DNA of 64,000 nt, taken from the NCBI RefSeq assembly GCF_900188115.1, contig NZ_FZNW01000010.1, positions 62,001 through 126,000 on the forward strand, read 5' to 3'. The DNA comes from Haloechinothrix alba (GTDB taxonomy: Bacteria > Actinomycetota > Actinomycetes > Mycobacteriales > Pseudonocardiaceae). How positions within the stretch are numbered: the stretch's first letter is position 1; each line of letters begins with the position of its first letter. The position numbers and the translations under genes are program-made. Below the pieces are notes generated by a model that was given only the letters and a program-made list of their open reading frames with translations, did not search any database and was not told the DNA's origin. Positions 28,748 to 37,612 of this stretch are shown here, piece by piece.

Positions 28748-30148
28748 TCACGCGCGCCAACCGCGCTCGTCGACACCGCCGGGGATCGGTGCCCGCGGGT
28801 CGTACGGAGTGCGCGTGAAGACGAAAGTCGCCAGCTCCAGGTGCCGGGGTGTGCCGTCCGTGTCGCGGCCGACACGCAGTGTCTCGCCGGAGTAGTACCC
28901 GTCGAGCCCTTCCCAGCGGTCCTCGCCGAGCGGGCGGAACCGGGACGCCCTGCCCTTGCCGGATGCCGGGGAGAGGTCCAGCCACCCTTCGGGAAGCGCT
29001 CGCACGTGGAACGGGGTGGGGCCCCAGTGCCACAGGCCGGTGAGCTCGAGCAGCGCCGGGTCGACGTGCGCGGGCTGCCACGGTGCGGGCAGGACCGGCT
29101 CGTGCTCGTCGGCCAGCCCGACGAGGTCGAGGACGAGACCGAGTATCGCCGGGCCCGAGGTGGTGTTGGCCATCGCCAGCGCGCCGGTCCCCGTCGCAGG
29201 GTCGATCATCGCCGAGGCGAGGAACCCGGGCATCGAACCGGTGTGCCCGGCCAGGATGCGCCCCTGGTGGCGTACCAGCTGGAAACCGAGACCGTATCCG
29301 GCGATCCAGGCGTCGCTGCTGTCCACGGCCGCCACCTCGCGCATCTCGGCGATGGTGTCTGGGCGCAGGACCCCGCCGGTGTGCCCGCCGACGAGCGCGA
29401 CGAAGCGCGCGAGGTCGGTGACGGTGGACCACAGCTGCCCGGCAGGGGCCATGGCACCCGCGTCGTGTGCGGGTTCGGGCAGCACGACGTCGGCGAACGG
29501 GTGCACGGCCCACCCCGTGGCGTGGCGCCCGTGCGGGTGGGCGTCGGTGCGGTGCATACCGAGGGGAGTGAGGATCTCGGCACGCAGCGCGTCCAGCCAG
29601 CTCGTGCCGCGGTGCCGGGCGACCAGCTCACCGAGGGTGCCGTAGCCGACGTTGGAGTAGTGGAAGCGCCCGCCCGGCCGGAGCTTGAGCGAGCCGCTGT
29701 CCAGCCGGGAGGCGAGCTCGGACCAGTCGGTTCCCGGGCTGCGTTCCCACCATTCGCCCGGGGACTCCGCGGTCAGCCCCGAGGTGTGGGTCAGCAACCG
29801 GGCGACGGTCAGGTGACCGAGTTCGGTGCCGGGCAGGTGCCGCTCGAGCGGGTCGTTCAGCTCCAACGCTCCCTCGTCGCGCAGGCGCAGCACCAGCAGG
29901 GCGATGAAGGGCTTGGTGATCGAGCCGATGCGGTACTGCGTGTCGTTGTCCGGCTCGACCCGTTGGGCTGTTCGGGGCCCGTCGCCGGACCCGTCGCCGG
30001 GCCCGTCCAGGTAGCCGCGCGCGCCGGACCAGGTGATCTTCCCGTCCCGCACGACGGCAGCCACCAGGGAGGGCGCGCGACCGGTGGCCTGCTCGGTCGC
30101 GATGCGCCGCAGGAGCGCGAACTCGGTCGTCGGTAGCATGCGCGCCAT
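28748..30148 (-). CDS. beta-lactamase-fold serine hydrolase (class C type)
   Basis: A 466-residue serine hydrolase. The nucleophile motif SxxK is SITK (in YRIGSITKPFIALLVLRL), the second motif is YSNVGYGTLG, and HTG appears in LAGHTGSMPG. A C-terminal extension of about 110 residues (PALLELTGLWHWGPTPF onward) resembles the lipocalin-like tail of such proteins. No signal peptide is seen, so it may be a cytosolic esterase or peptidase, not a beta-lactamase. The frame stays open upstream through the repeat into citA antisense, but the ATG at 30148 (ARMLPTTEFALLRRI) is the family-like start. Natural substrate unknown. Confidence 0.85.
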   Translation of the reverse strand: MARMLPTTEFALLRRIATEQATGRAPSLVAAVVRDGKITWSGARGYLDGPGDGSGDGPRTAQRVEPDNDTQYRIGSITKPFIALLVLRLRDEGALELNDPLERHLPGTELGHLTVARLLTHTSGLTAESPGEWWERSPGTDWSELASRLDSGSLKLRPGGRFHYSNVGYGTLGELVARHRGTSWLDALRAEILTPLGMHRTDAHPHGRHATGWAVHPFADVVLPEPAHDAGAMAPAGQLWSTVTDLARFVALVGGHTGGVLRPDTIAEMREVAAVDSSDAWIAGYGLGFQLVRHQGRILAGHTGSMPGFLASAMIDPATGTGALAMANTTSGPAILGLVLDLVGLADEHEPVLPAPWQPAHVDPALLELTGLWHWGPTPFHVRALPEGWLDLSPASGKGRASRFRPLGEDRWEGLDGYYSGETLRVGRDTDGTPRHLELATFVFTRTPYDPRAPIPGGVDERGWRA

Positions 30149-30177
30149 TCTGCCGCCCGACCGTTGTGCCGCCCGCC

Positions 30178-30290
30178 ACACCCCAACCGGGGTTGTGCTG
30201 AATGACGCTTTCACTCCATACGGAAGGCTGAATGACGCTTTCAGCTCGCACAGTGGACTGAAAGCGTCATTCAGCACACAACTTGGGGTG
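30178..30290. repeat. palindromic repeat cluster with three 17-bp units
   Basis: GCTGAATGACGCTTTCA occurs at 30197-30213 and 30227-30243, and its reverse complement at 30259-30275. TTGTG and CACACAA flank the outer units and CCCCAA/TTGGGG lie further out, so the whole element is an imperfect inverted repeat of about 110 bases. The stop codon of citA lies inside the inverted unit. It looks like a REP- or MITE-derived element without a transposase. Confidence 0.85.
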
Positions 30291-31416
30291 GGGTGACGGT
30301 CTGCCAGCCGTCCACAGCGTCGGGGTGGCGCGGGCCGGGGCCGACATAGGTGGCCGAGGGGCGGACCAGGCGACCGGTGCGCTTCTGCTCCAGGATGTGG
30401 GCGCACCAGCCTGCCGTCCGGGCGCAGGTGAAGATCGCAGGCATCATGTGCGTCGGGACCTCGGCGAAGTCCAGGATCATCGCCGCCCAGAACTCGACGT
30501 TGGTCTCGATCGGCCGGTCCGGCCGCCGCTCGCGCAGCTCGGCCAGTGCGGCCTGCTCCAGCGCCTCCGCTGCCTCGAACCGGGGTGCGCCGAGCTCCTT
30601 GGCTGTGCGCCGCAGCACCCTTGCCCGCGGGTCCTCGGCCCGGTACACGCGGTGCCCGAAGCCCATCAGCCGCTCGTTGCGGTCCAGGATGCCGCGCACC
30701 ACGGCGCGGGCGTCGCCGGTCCGTTCGACCTCGTCGACCATCGGCAGCACCCGCGCGGGCGCGCCCCCGTGCAGCGGGCCCGACATGGCACCGATGGCGC
30801 CGGACAGCGCAGCCGCCACATCGGCCCCGGTGGAGGTGATCACCCGTGCGGTGAACGTGGAGGCGTTCATGCCGTGCTCGGCCGCCGAGACCAGGTAGGC
30901 GTCGATCGCCTTCACGTGCGCCGGGTCCGGGTCGCCACGCCACCGGGTCATGAACCGCTCGGCGATTGTCGACGCCTCGTCCACCCGCGCCTGCGGCACC
31001 GCGGGCTGGTGGATGCCGCGCGCCGACTGGGCCACGTAGGACAGCGCCATCACCGCGGCGCGCGCCAGCTGCTCGCGGGCCTGCTCGTCGCTGATGTCCA
31101 GCACCGGCTCGTAACCCCAAATGGGCGCGAGCATCGCCAGCGCTGCCTGCACGTCCACCCGTACGTCGCCGGAGTGCACGGGCAGCGGGAACGGCTCGGC
31201 AGGCGGCAGGCCCTGCCCGAAGGAGCCGTCCACGAGCAGCGCCCATACGTCGCCGAAGGTGACCTTGCCTGCGAGGTCCTCGATGTCGACCCCGCGGTAA
31301 CGCAGCGCACCGCCGTCACGGTCGGGTTCGGCGATCTCGGTGCGAAACGCGACCACACCTTCCAGCCCCGGCCGGAAGCCGTCGTCGAGATCCTGCTCCT
31401 GTGCCGGCTGTGTCAT
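30271..31416 (-). CDS. citA: citrate synthase (second, CitA-type)
   Basis: A 381-residue citrate synthase. Active-site regions are AEHGMNASTFTARV (first His), GFGHRVYRAEDPRAR (second His) and FAEVPTHMMPAIFTCART (Asp region, here GlU/Pro context as in CitA proteins). It condenses acetyl-CoA and oxaloacetate; the main citrate synthase gltA is at 60.6 kb, and M. tuberculosis has the same pair (citA Rv0889c, gltA2 Rv0896). An AGGAG ribosome-binding site precedes the ATG. The last residues (PPQVVC) and the stop codon are read from the palindromic repeat, so the element has set the C-terminus. It is divergent from pdxH. Confidence 0.9.
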   Translation of the reverse strand: MTQPAQEQDLDDGFRPGLEGVVAFRTEIAEPDRDGGALRYRGVDIEDLAGKVTFGDVWALLVDGSFGQGLPPAEPFPLPVHSGDVRVDVQAALAMLAPIWGYEPVLDISDEQAREQLARAAVMALSYVAQSARGIHQPAVPQARVDEASTIAERFMTRWRGDPDPAHVKAIDAYLVSAAEHGMNASTFTARVITSTGADVAAALSGAIGAMSGPLHGGAPARVLPMVDEVERTGDARAVVRGILDRNERLMGFGHRVYRAEDPRARVLRRTAKELGAPRFEAAEALEQAALAELRERRPDRPIETNVEFWAAMILDFAEVPTHMMPAIFTCARTAGWCAHILEQKRTGRLVRPSATYVGPGPRHPDAVDGWQTVTPPQVVC

Positions 31417-31694
31417 AGCGACTCCTCACCTTGCCTGACTAGCGGGTGCTGATCGCTCGCATGGCGGAAGGTGGACGCCACGCTGCGTTAGCTGCGCTTA
31501 CTGTGCACTGCCTCTCGGGGGTCGGGCAATCGGCCGTGTGGTGTGATCGGTCACGTCTACCGATCATCGCAGAGTGCCGGACCGCACGCTGGGGGAGGAT
31601 TCGGCGGTGAGGTGGGCTCGAAAGGGCTCTTTCGTGATCGTGGCGGCACCCACTACCGTCGTCACGTTCGTCTTCGTGCGGGAGGGTGGCCGAT

Positions 31695-32369
31695 ATGACC
31701 GAGTTCGCAGCGGACGGCAAGAATGCCGGGGTGGTTCTGCCCGCTATGCGGGTCTCGTACGAGGGGACGTCGCTCGACGTGTCCGATCTGGCCGATACCT
31801 GGACCGAGCAGCTTCAACGCTGGTTGGACGAGGCTGTCGCTGCCGGGGTGCCCGAGCCGAACGCGATGGTGCTGGCCACTGCCGACGACGAGGGCAGGCC
31901 GTCCTCGCGCACGGTGCTGTGCAAGGGCCTGAGCGAGCGTGGCATCGCCTTCTACACCAACTACACCTCCGCCAAGAGCCACCACCTCAGCGGTGTGCGG
32001 TACGCCTCGGTGACATTCCCGTGGTACGGGCTGCACCGGCAGGTGAACCTGCGCGGGGAGGTGGAGAAGGTCGATGCGGCCGAGACCGCGGAGTACTGGG
32101 CTTCCCGGCCGCGCGGATCCCAGCTCGGCGCATGGGCATCGCCGCAGTCCGGGGTCGTACCCGACCGCAGGAACCTGGAGAACGCGCTGCAGGTCGTGGA
32201 GCGCCGTTTCGCCGACACCGACGAGATCCCGCCCCCGCCGCACTGGGGCGGATGGCGGATCCGGCCGGAGACGGTGGAGTTCTGGCAGGGCCGCGAGAAC
32301 CGCATGCACGACCGGCTGCGCTACGTCCGCCACGACGGCGAGTGGCGGATCGAGCGGCTCGCGCCGTAG
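31695..32369 (+). CDS. pdxH: pyridoxamine 5'-phosphate oxidase
   Basis: A 224-residue FMN enzyme that makes pyridoxal 5'-phosphate. Family blocks are AMRVSYEGTSLD, EPNAMVLATADDEGRPSSR, VLCKGLSERGIAFYTNYTSAKS and the C-terminal WRIRPETVEFWQGRENRMHDR with the PLP-contacting Arg. The ATG at 31695 was preferred to the GTG at 31686 since GGGAGG ends directly before the GTG but at normal distance from the ATG. It is divergent from citA across 278 bases. PLP made here would serve SerC and other aminotransferases. Confidence 0.93.
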   Translation: MTEFAADGKNAGVVLPAMRVSYEGTSLDVSDLADTWTEQLQRWLDEAVAAGVPEPNAMVLATADDEGRPSSRTVLCKGLSERGIAFYTNYTSAKSHHLSGVRYASVTFPWYGLHRQVNLRGEVEKVDAAETAEYWASRPRGSQLGAWASPQSGVVPDRRNLENALQVVERRFADTDEIPPPPHWGGWRIRPETVEFWQGRENRMHDRLRYVRHDGEWRIERLAP

Positions 32370-32432
32370 CAGCGCAGCACCGTGCCTGCCGGGGACGGGT
32401 ACACCGCGCGGCGCACCGGTAGCCTGCATGAC

Positions 32433-33413
32433 GTGAGTCACGGGCATGTTCTTGTCACACGGGAGCTGACGGACGCGGCCATGGCCTCGGCGCGGGAGCT
32501 GGGTCGTGAGGTCGTCGTCGGGGGTGTCGATCCCCCGGAACGCGGTTGGTTGCTCGACGCTGCGCGCGGTGCGAGTGCGATCGTGTGCACGCTGACCGAG
32601 CGGATCGATGCGGAGGTGCTCGACGCCGCGGGGCCCGGGCTGCGTGTGGTGGCGAACGTGGCCGTTGGCTACGACAACGTGGATGTGCCTGCTGCCCACG
32701 AGCGTGGGGTCACGGTGACCAACACGCCGGGGGTGCTCGACGCGGCAACCGCCGACCTGACCATGGCGCTTCTTCTCGATCTGGCGCGCCGGGTGTCCGA
32801 GGGTGACCGGTTCCTCCGCGCCGGGACGCCGTGGATCTGGGGCCCGCGTATGTTCGTGGGTCTGGATGTCTCGGCGGGCTGCACACTGGGCATCGTGGGC
32901 TACGGACGGATCGGCCGTGCCGTGGCTCGCCGCGCGAGAGCGTTCGACATGCGGGTACTGGCCTACAGCCCGAGCCTGCAGCGCTCCGGAGGCGACGCGG
33001 ACGGTATTGAGTACGCGGACCTGTCCACGGTGTTCGAGGCCAGCGACATCGTGTCGCTGCACACCCCGCTGACGGCCGAGACCAGGCACCTCGTGGACGG
33101 CGCGGCACTGGCGTCGATGCGAAGGCACGCGCTGCTGGTCAACACGGCGCGTGGCGGCGTGGTGGACACCGACGCGCTGGTAGCCGCGTTACGGGCGGGG
33201 GATATCGGGGGTGCGGCGCTGGACGTGTTCGAGCACGAGCCCCGGGTGGACCCGCGGCTTCTCGAGCTCGACAACGTGGTCCTCACACCCCATGTCGCCA
33301 GCGCGGGACAGTCGACCCGCGACCGCATGGGGATGCTGGCGGTCGACAACGCCGCCGCCGTGCTCGCCGGTGAGGCGCCGCCGACACCGGTGGCGGTGGA
33401 CGGGGCACGTTAG
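32433..33413 (+). CDS. D-isomer 2-hydroxyacid dehydrogenase (glyoxylate/hydroxypyruvate reductase type)
   Basis: A 326-residue NAD(P)-dependent dehydrogenase. The Rossmann motif is GYGRIGRAVARRA; the catalytic residues are the Arg in NTARGGVVDTDAL, the Glu in DVFEHEPRVD and the His in LTPHVASA. VANVAVGYDNVDVPAA is the usual substrate-loop block. It likely reduces glyoxylate or hydroxypyruvate, but substrate cannot be fixed. The GTG at 32433 is supported by TAGCCT (32420-32425) seven bases upstream, so the longer frame from 32382 is not used. Next to serC and pdxH the context suggests serine/glyoxylate metabolism, although no operon is shown. Confidence 0.88.
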   Translation: MSHGHVLVTRELTDAAMASARELGREVVVGGVDPPERGWLLDAARGASAIVCTLTERIDAEVLDAAGPGLRVVANVAVGYDNVDVPAAHERGVTVTNTPGVLDAATADLTMALLLDLARRVSEGDRFLRAGTPWIWGPRMFVGLDVSAGCTLGIVGYGRIGRAVARRARAFDMRVLAYSPSLQRSGGDADGIEYADLSTVFEASDIVSLHTPLTAETRHLVDGAALASMRRHALLVNTARGGVVDTDALVAALRAGDIGGAALDVFEHEPRVDPRLLELDNVVLTPHVASAGQSTRDRMGMLAVDNAAAVLAGEAPPTPVAVDGAR

Positions 33414-33650
33414 GCAGACCGGCCGGGCCGCTGCGAACCTCCTGGCGGCGGGATACTGACAGGATAGCGTAGACGGCCGAGTCGAGCGTGCTTTCGGTCG
33501 GCACCAAGGGAATCCGGGTGGACGTACGTCCGGTTGCGCGCGCTACCCGTGCCGGCCGTGCCCGCGCGACGCTGACGTGTCCGGTGCGCGCTCACGGCCG
33601 TGCGACGTACCGGTCGCCGGGGCAACCGATTCGCCACACGCCCCGGCGCG

Positions 33651-34433
33651 TCAGTGCTCGAGGACGGCGTGCAGGAACCGCCTGGTGCGTTCGTTCTCCG
33701 GGGCGCGCAGCACCTGCTCCGGGGGGCCCTGTTCGATGGCCGTTCCGTTGTCGAACATCACCACCCGGTCGGAGATCTCCTCCGCGAACCGCATCTCGTG
33801 GGTGACCATCAGCATCGTCATATCCGTGCTCGTTGCGAGGTCGCGGATGACGTTGAGCACCTCACCGATCAGCTCGGGATCGAGCGCAGACGTGACCTCG
33901 TCGAGCAGTAGCACCTTCGGGCGCATGGCCATGGCGCGCGCGATGGCGACCCGCTGCTGCTGCCCGCCGGACAGCCGGTGCGGCTTGTGGTCGAGGTGCT
34001 TGTCGAGACCCACCATGTCGAGCAGGCCCTTGGCGCGCTCGTGCGCCTCGTCCTTCGACATCCCGAGAACCTGGACAGGGGCCTCCATGACGTTCTCGAT
34101 CGCTGTCAGGTGCGGGAAGAGGTTGAACTGCTGGAACACCATGCCGATCTTGCGCCGGGTGAGCTTCATCTGCTTGCTCTCCCGCCGGATACGGCGACCG
34201 CGTACGACGTTCCACAACTCGTCCCCGTCGACGGTCACCACGCCCTCGTCCGGATGCTCGAGTGTCATGAGTATTCGCAGGATCGTCGTCTTCCCCGAAC
34301 CGGAGGCACCGATGATGGATACCTTCTCGGCCGGTTCGACGTGGAAGTTCAGGTGCTTCAGGACGTGGTTGTCGCCCCAGCTCTTGTCGACGTTCTCGAA
34401 CGAGATCATCACGTCCGAGGCACGCTCGGACAT
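33651..34433 (-). CDS. ehuA: EhuA-type amino acid/ectoine ABC transporter ATP-binding protein
   Basis: A 260-residue polar-amino-acid-type ATPase: Walker A GASGSGKTT, signature LSGGQQQRVAIARAMAM, Walker B VLLLDEVTSALDPE, switch His in LMVTHEMRFAEEI. It is the last gene of a four-gene operon on the minus strand (ehuB, ehuC, ehuD, ehuA). The insert RIRRESKQMKLTRRKIGMVFQQ after the Walker A half is typical of EhuA proteins for ectoine/hydroxyectoine uptake. The start ATG at 34433 follows ehuD after 13 bases; a longer frame overlapping ehuD is not needed. Substrate assignment rests on similarity of the binding protein. Confidence 0.85.
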   Translation of the reverse strand: MSERASDVMISFENVDKSWGDNHVLKHLNFHVEPAEKVSIIGASGSGKTTILRILMTLEHPDEGVVTVDGDELWNVVRGRRIRRESKQMKLTRRKIGMVFQQFNLFPHLTAIENVMEAPVQVLGMSKDEAHERAKGLLDMVGLDKHLDHKPHRLSGGQQQRVAIARAMAMRPKVLLLDEVTSALDPELIGEVLNVIRDLATSTDMTMLMVTHEMRFAEEISDRVVMFDNGTAIEQGPPEQVLRAPENERTRRFLHAVLEH

Positions 34434-34446
34434 GCCGGGCTCGAGG

Positions 34447-35103
34447 TCACGATGTGATGGCAAGGCGTCGCTCCAATCGCCGGATGAGCACTGCTGCCGG
34501 GTAGCTGACGGCAAGGAACAGGATGCCGACGATGGTCAACGGTTCGAGGTAGCGGAACTCGCTCGAACCGATCGTCTGTGCCACGTTCAGCAACTCGTTC
34601 ATGGTGATCAGGGAAAGGATCGCGGAGTCCTTGAACATCTGGATCCAGTAGTTGCCGAGCATCGGGACGATCGACCGCACGGCCTGCGGCAGTACGATGC
34701 GCGTCCAGGTCGGCCGCACGGGCAGGCTCAGTGCGGTAGCCGCCTCCCACTGCCCCTTGCCCACGTCCTCGATCCCGGAGCGGTACACCTCGGCGGTGTA
34801 CGAGCTGTAGTTCACCCCGAGGACGATGATGCCGGTGATGAGCGGGCTCAGCACGATGCCGTAGTCGGGCAGGATGTAGAACGCCGCGAATGCCTGCACC
34901 AGCAACGGCGTGCCACGCACGAACTGCACGTAGAACCCGAATACGGCGGACAGGACCGGGATCCGCAGGTACCGGATGACCGCCACGACCAGGCCGAGTG
35001 CCAGCGCGATCACGATCGCAGCCATGGTGGCCTGGATGGTGACCCACAGGCCACCCAGCAGGTCGGGCAGGATCGACAGCGCGAACTCGTTGTCCCATGT
35101 CAT
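34447..35103 (-). CDS. ehuD: EhuD-type ABC transporter permease
   Basis: A 218-residue HisM-type permease with five membrane spans and the EAA loop GQWEAATALSLPVRPTWTRIV. YVQFVRGTPLLVQAFAAFYIL is the conserved N-terminal block of the polar amino acid permease family. The ATG overlaps the stop of ehuC (ATGA), showing translational coupling. It should pair with EhuC as a heterodimeric channel. Confidence 0.85.
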   Translation of the reverse strand: MTWDNEFALSILPDLLGGLWVTIQATMAAIVIALALGLVVAVIRYLRIPVLSAVFGFYVQFVRGTPLLVQAFAAFYILPDYGIVLSPLITGIIVLGVNYSSYTAEVYRSGIEDVGKGQWEAATALSLPVRPTWTRIVLPQAVRSIVPMLGNYWIQMFKDSAILSLITMNELLNVAQTIGSSEFRYLEPLTIVGILFLAVSYPAAVLIRRLERRLAITS

Positions 35104-35807
35104 GTCGTGCCTCCCCGGCTGATCCCCGGCAGGCTCAACAGCCGCGCACCGTTCGCCTTGCCCACCCGGTCGATGGCGAACCGGCGTTCGGACCACTTCA
35201 CCAGGAAGGACAGCAGCACGGACAGGACGAAGTAGACGACGAGCAGGGTGGTGAACACCGCGGTGGTCTCACCGGTGATCGCCCTGATTTCCTGTCCTTT
35301 GTAGGTCAGGTCGAGCACGGTCACGGCCGACACGAGGGAGGTGTTCTTGAGCAGGTCGACAACGACGTTGCCGAACGCGGGCAGCATCGCCGGGATCGAC
35401 TGCGGGATCAGGATCCGGCGCATCCTGGTGACCGGGCCGATGCCGAGCGCGATGCACGCCTCGGTCTGCCCCGCGGGCCGGGACTTGATGGCACCGCGCA
35501 CGACCTCGGCGGCGTACGCGCCCTCGTTGAGCGCGAGCACCAGAACCCCGACGGCGAAGCCAGGAAGCTCGATACCCAGCATGGGCAGCGCGAAGAAGAA
35601 CCAGAAGAGCTGGACGATCATCGAGGTGCCACGGAACACCTCGATGAACACGGCAGCGGGGAACCGCACGAGGAACTGGCGCGACATCCGGGCGAGCCCC
35701 GCCGTGAACGCGATCACCAGTGTCAGTACCGAACCGAGGACCAGCAGCTGGAGCGTAACGAGCAGGCCCTCCCACAGGCGCGTGGAGTGCTCGATGATGG
35801 TCGACAC
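35100..35807 (-). CDS. ehuC: EhuC-type ABC transporter permease
   Basis: A 235-residue permease of the same family as EhuD, with RFPAAVFIEVFRGTSMIVQLFW near the N-terminus, the EAA loop GQTEACIALGIGPVTRMRRIL and five membrane spans. The GTG start lies 35 bases after the binding-protein gene; the stop overlaps the ehuD start. It is the second gene of the operon. Confidence 0.85.
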   Translation of the reverse strand: MSTIIEHSTRLWEGLLVTLQLLVLGSVLTLVIAFTAGLARMSRQFLVRFPAAVFIEVFRGTSMIVQLFWFFFALPMLGIELPGFAVGVLVLALNEGAYAAEVVRGAIKSRPAGQTEACIALGIGPVTRMRRILIPQSIPAMLPAFGNVVVDLLKNTSLVSAVTVLDLTYKGQEIRAITGETTAVFTTLLVVYFVLSVLLSFLVKWSERRFAIDRVGKANGARLLSLPGISRGGTT

Positions 35808-35842
35808 TTCTCAGTTCCCTTTCCGGTGCGCGCTGGGAAAGG

Positions 35843-36739
35843 TCAGCCTTCGGTCGCGCAGAGCTCCTCGGTGGTTACACCCTCCACATCAGACGCGTTG
35901 AATCCCCATTCCGCGAGGATGTCCGCGTACTCGTCGGACTCCTTCATCTCGGCGAGCGCGGCGTTGTACTCCTCGTGGAACTCGGTGTCGTCCTTGCGGA
36001 ACGCGTGTCCCGCACCGGTGACCGGAGCGTCCTCGACCGCGTCGGTCACCTCCATCTCGTCGTCGCCCTCGAGCAGATCGTTGAGGGACAGTGTCGGCAG
36101 GAAGAAGGCGTCGGCCCTACCGGCCTTGACCGCCTCGATGCCGCTGCGACCGTCCTGTACCGGCACGATCTGGTCCTCGGGTACTTCGGCGTCCTGAAGG
36201 ATCCCCTCCTCGAACGCCCCGCCGAGTGCGGCCACCTTCACACCGGAGTTCTCCTTGACCGATGCGACGGTGGTGATCCCCTCCGGGTTGCCCGCCAGCA
36301 CCGCGAACGACTCCGTCGAGACGATGGTCGGCTCCGAGTACAGCACCTCGGCACACCGCGACTGCTTCATGAACAGCCCGGCCGCGACCACATCCCAGCG
36401 GTCGGCCTGCAGCCCGGGGATCATCTGGTCGTACGGCGTGACGATGCCTTCGATCTCGTCGATGCCGAGGTTCTTCAGCACGGCCCGCAGCACGTCCGGC
36501 TCGACACCGGTGACCTCCCCGGATGCGGTGACCTCGGTGTAGGGCGGCTCGTTGGCGATGCCGACCCGCACCAGACCCTGCTCGCGGGCCCGCTCGAGGG
36601 TGTTGCCGCCGCGCCCGCGCGGCTCACCGTCGTCGCCGTCGCCGCAGGCCGACAGCAGCGCGGGGCCACCGAGGGCCACCGCTCCCGCCGTGGCCGCACG
36701 GGTGAAGAACTGCCGGCGTGTCCACCCTTGAGTCACCAT
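35843..36739 (-). CDS. ehuB: EhuB-type ectoine/hydroxyectoine substrate-binding lipoprotein
   Basis: A 298-residue solute-binding protein. The N-terminus has a twin-arginine-like motif (TRRQFFTRAATAGAVAL) followed by a lipobox (LSAC), so it is probably exported folded and lipid-anchored. The mature part matches EhuB-like proteins: LVRVGIANEPPYTEV, GVEPDVLRAVLKNLGIDEIE, TPYDQMIPGLQADRWDVVAAG. Ectoine is a compatible solute, so the operon probably serves osmoprotection or ectoine scavenging; an amino acid substrate is also possible. The ATG at 36739 gives the correct signal peptide; the frame extends 17 codons further upstream. It is the first gene of ehuBCDA. Confidence 0.82.
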   Translation of the reverse strand: MVTQGWTRRQFFTRAATAGAVALGGPALLSACGDGDDGEPRGRGGNTLERAREQGLVRVGIANEPPYTEVTASGEVTGVEPDVLRAVLKNLGIDEIEGIVTPYDQMIPGLQADRWDVVAAGLFMKQSRCAEVLYSEPTIVSTESFAVLAGNPEGITTVASVKENSGVKVAALGGAFEEGILQDAEVPEDQIVPVQDGRSGIEAVKAGRADAFFLPTLSLNDLLEGDDEMEVTDAVEDAPVTGAGHAFRKDDTEFHEEYNAALAEMKESDEYADILAEWGFNASDVEGVTTEELCATEG

Positions 36740-36848
36740 CACGAACTCCCAACCGCCAGAGGCCGCCTCGCGGACCTGTGTAGTGCTCACAACCTAGGTC
36801 CCACACACAACCGCGTTCAAGAGCCGAGCACGAACCGGCGAGCATGGA

Positions 36849-36867
36849 GCGGCGGTACGCCCGCCGC
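36849..36867. terminator. hairpin between merB and ehuB
   Basis: GCGGCGG (36849-36855) and CCGCCGC (36861-36867) form a 7-bp stem with a 5-base loop, about 90 bases after the merB stop. It may end the merAB transcript before ehuB, which is on the same strand. Confidence 0.45.
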
Positions 36868-36957
36868 CGGGACGCCCGATGCCCTGCGGCGTCCCTGTTG
36901 CGGCAGCCTGATCAGGCAGCTCACGGCGCGTCCTCGTCAGGTCACGATTGCACTACG

Positions 36958-37584
36958 TCATGCACACCCCTCGCGGAGCGGGCGGGTGAGCCGCTGGGCG
37001 AGCGTGCGGGCCTCGGCGACGGGGAGCACGCTCGCTTCGGGGTGCGCGCGGTGCCAGTCCTGAGCGGACACGGGGTCGCTGAAGAAGTGCACCTGATCGC
37101 AGAAGGCCTGGCGCACCGAGCTCTGCGACTGCGGGGTGACGACGGAGAGCACCGCGGTGGCGGGCTCCACGCTTGTGATGCCGGCCGGTGTGACGGTGAG
37201 CCGTACCGGTTCGCCGGTGGCACGGCACGGGGACTGCACGAGCGCGGTGCGGTCGAGCACGGCGGGAAAGATCAGGGTGTCCAGCGCGCACCAGGTGTAG
37301 AGCGCGACACCGTCGACGCTGAAGCTGTGCGGCGTCGGCCGCTGGGTGAGCCCCCAGCCGACGATCCGCCCGTGCTCGTCGTACTCGGTGTCGGACAGCC
37401 GTGCCAGAGCCCGCCGCACGTCGGGTTCGGTGCGGCCGGTCGCCGCGGCCAGCCGCGCGACGGTTACGGGGCTGCCGCATGCCAGGAGCCGTAGCAGCGG
37501 CGGCCACAGCCAGGAGAGATCGGGGTCGGCGAGGTTGGGGCTCAGCGTCTCGCTGAGCCGGTCGGCGAGGTACTCGTCGGTCAT
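36958..37584 (-). CDS. merB: organomercurial lyase MerB
   Basis: A 208-residue alkylmercury lyase that cleaves carbon-mercury bonds to give Hg(II) for MerA. All catalytic residues are present: Cys99 and Asp102 in LYTWCALDTLIF, and Cys162 in VRQAFCDQVHFFSD, equivalent to Cys96, Asp99 and Cys159 of the R831b enzyme; Cys120 matches the structural Cys117. The N-terminal winged-helix-like part (LLACGSPVTVARLAAATGRTEPDV) is normal for the family. It lies 28 bases after merA and is surely cotranscribed with it. It should confer resistance to organomercurials together with MerA. Confidence 0.93.
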   Translation of the reverse strand: MTDEYLADRLSETLSPNLADPDLSWLWPPLLRLLACGSPVTVARLAAATGRTEPDVRRALARLSDTEYDEHGRIVGWGLTQRPTPHSFSVDGVALYTWCALDTLIFPAVLDRTALVQSPCRATGEPVRLTVTPAGITSVEPATAVLSVVTPQSQSSVRQAFCDQVHFFSDPVSAQDWHRAHPEASVLPVAEARTLAQRLTRPLREGCA

Positions 37585-37612
37585 GCCTGCTCCTGTGGTC
37601 AGTGTGGACTGG

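Noticed and set aside
30149-31246. Upstream extension of the serine hydrolase to an 832-residue protein
   Set aside because: The extra 366 residues are antisense to citA plus the palindromic repeat; the real start is at 30148.
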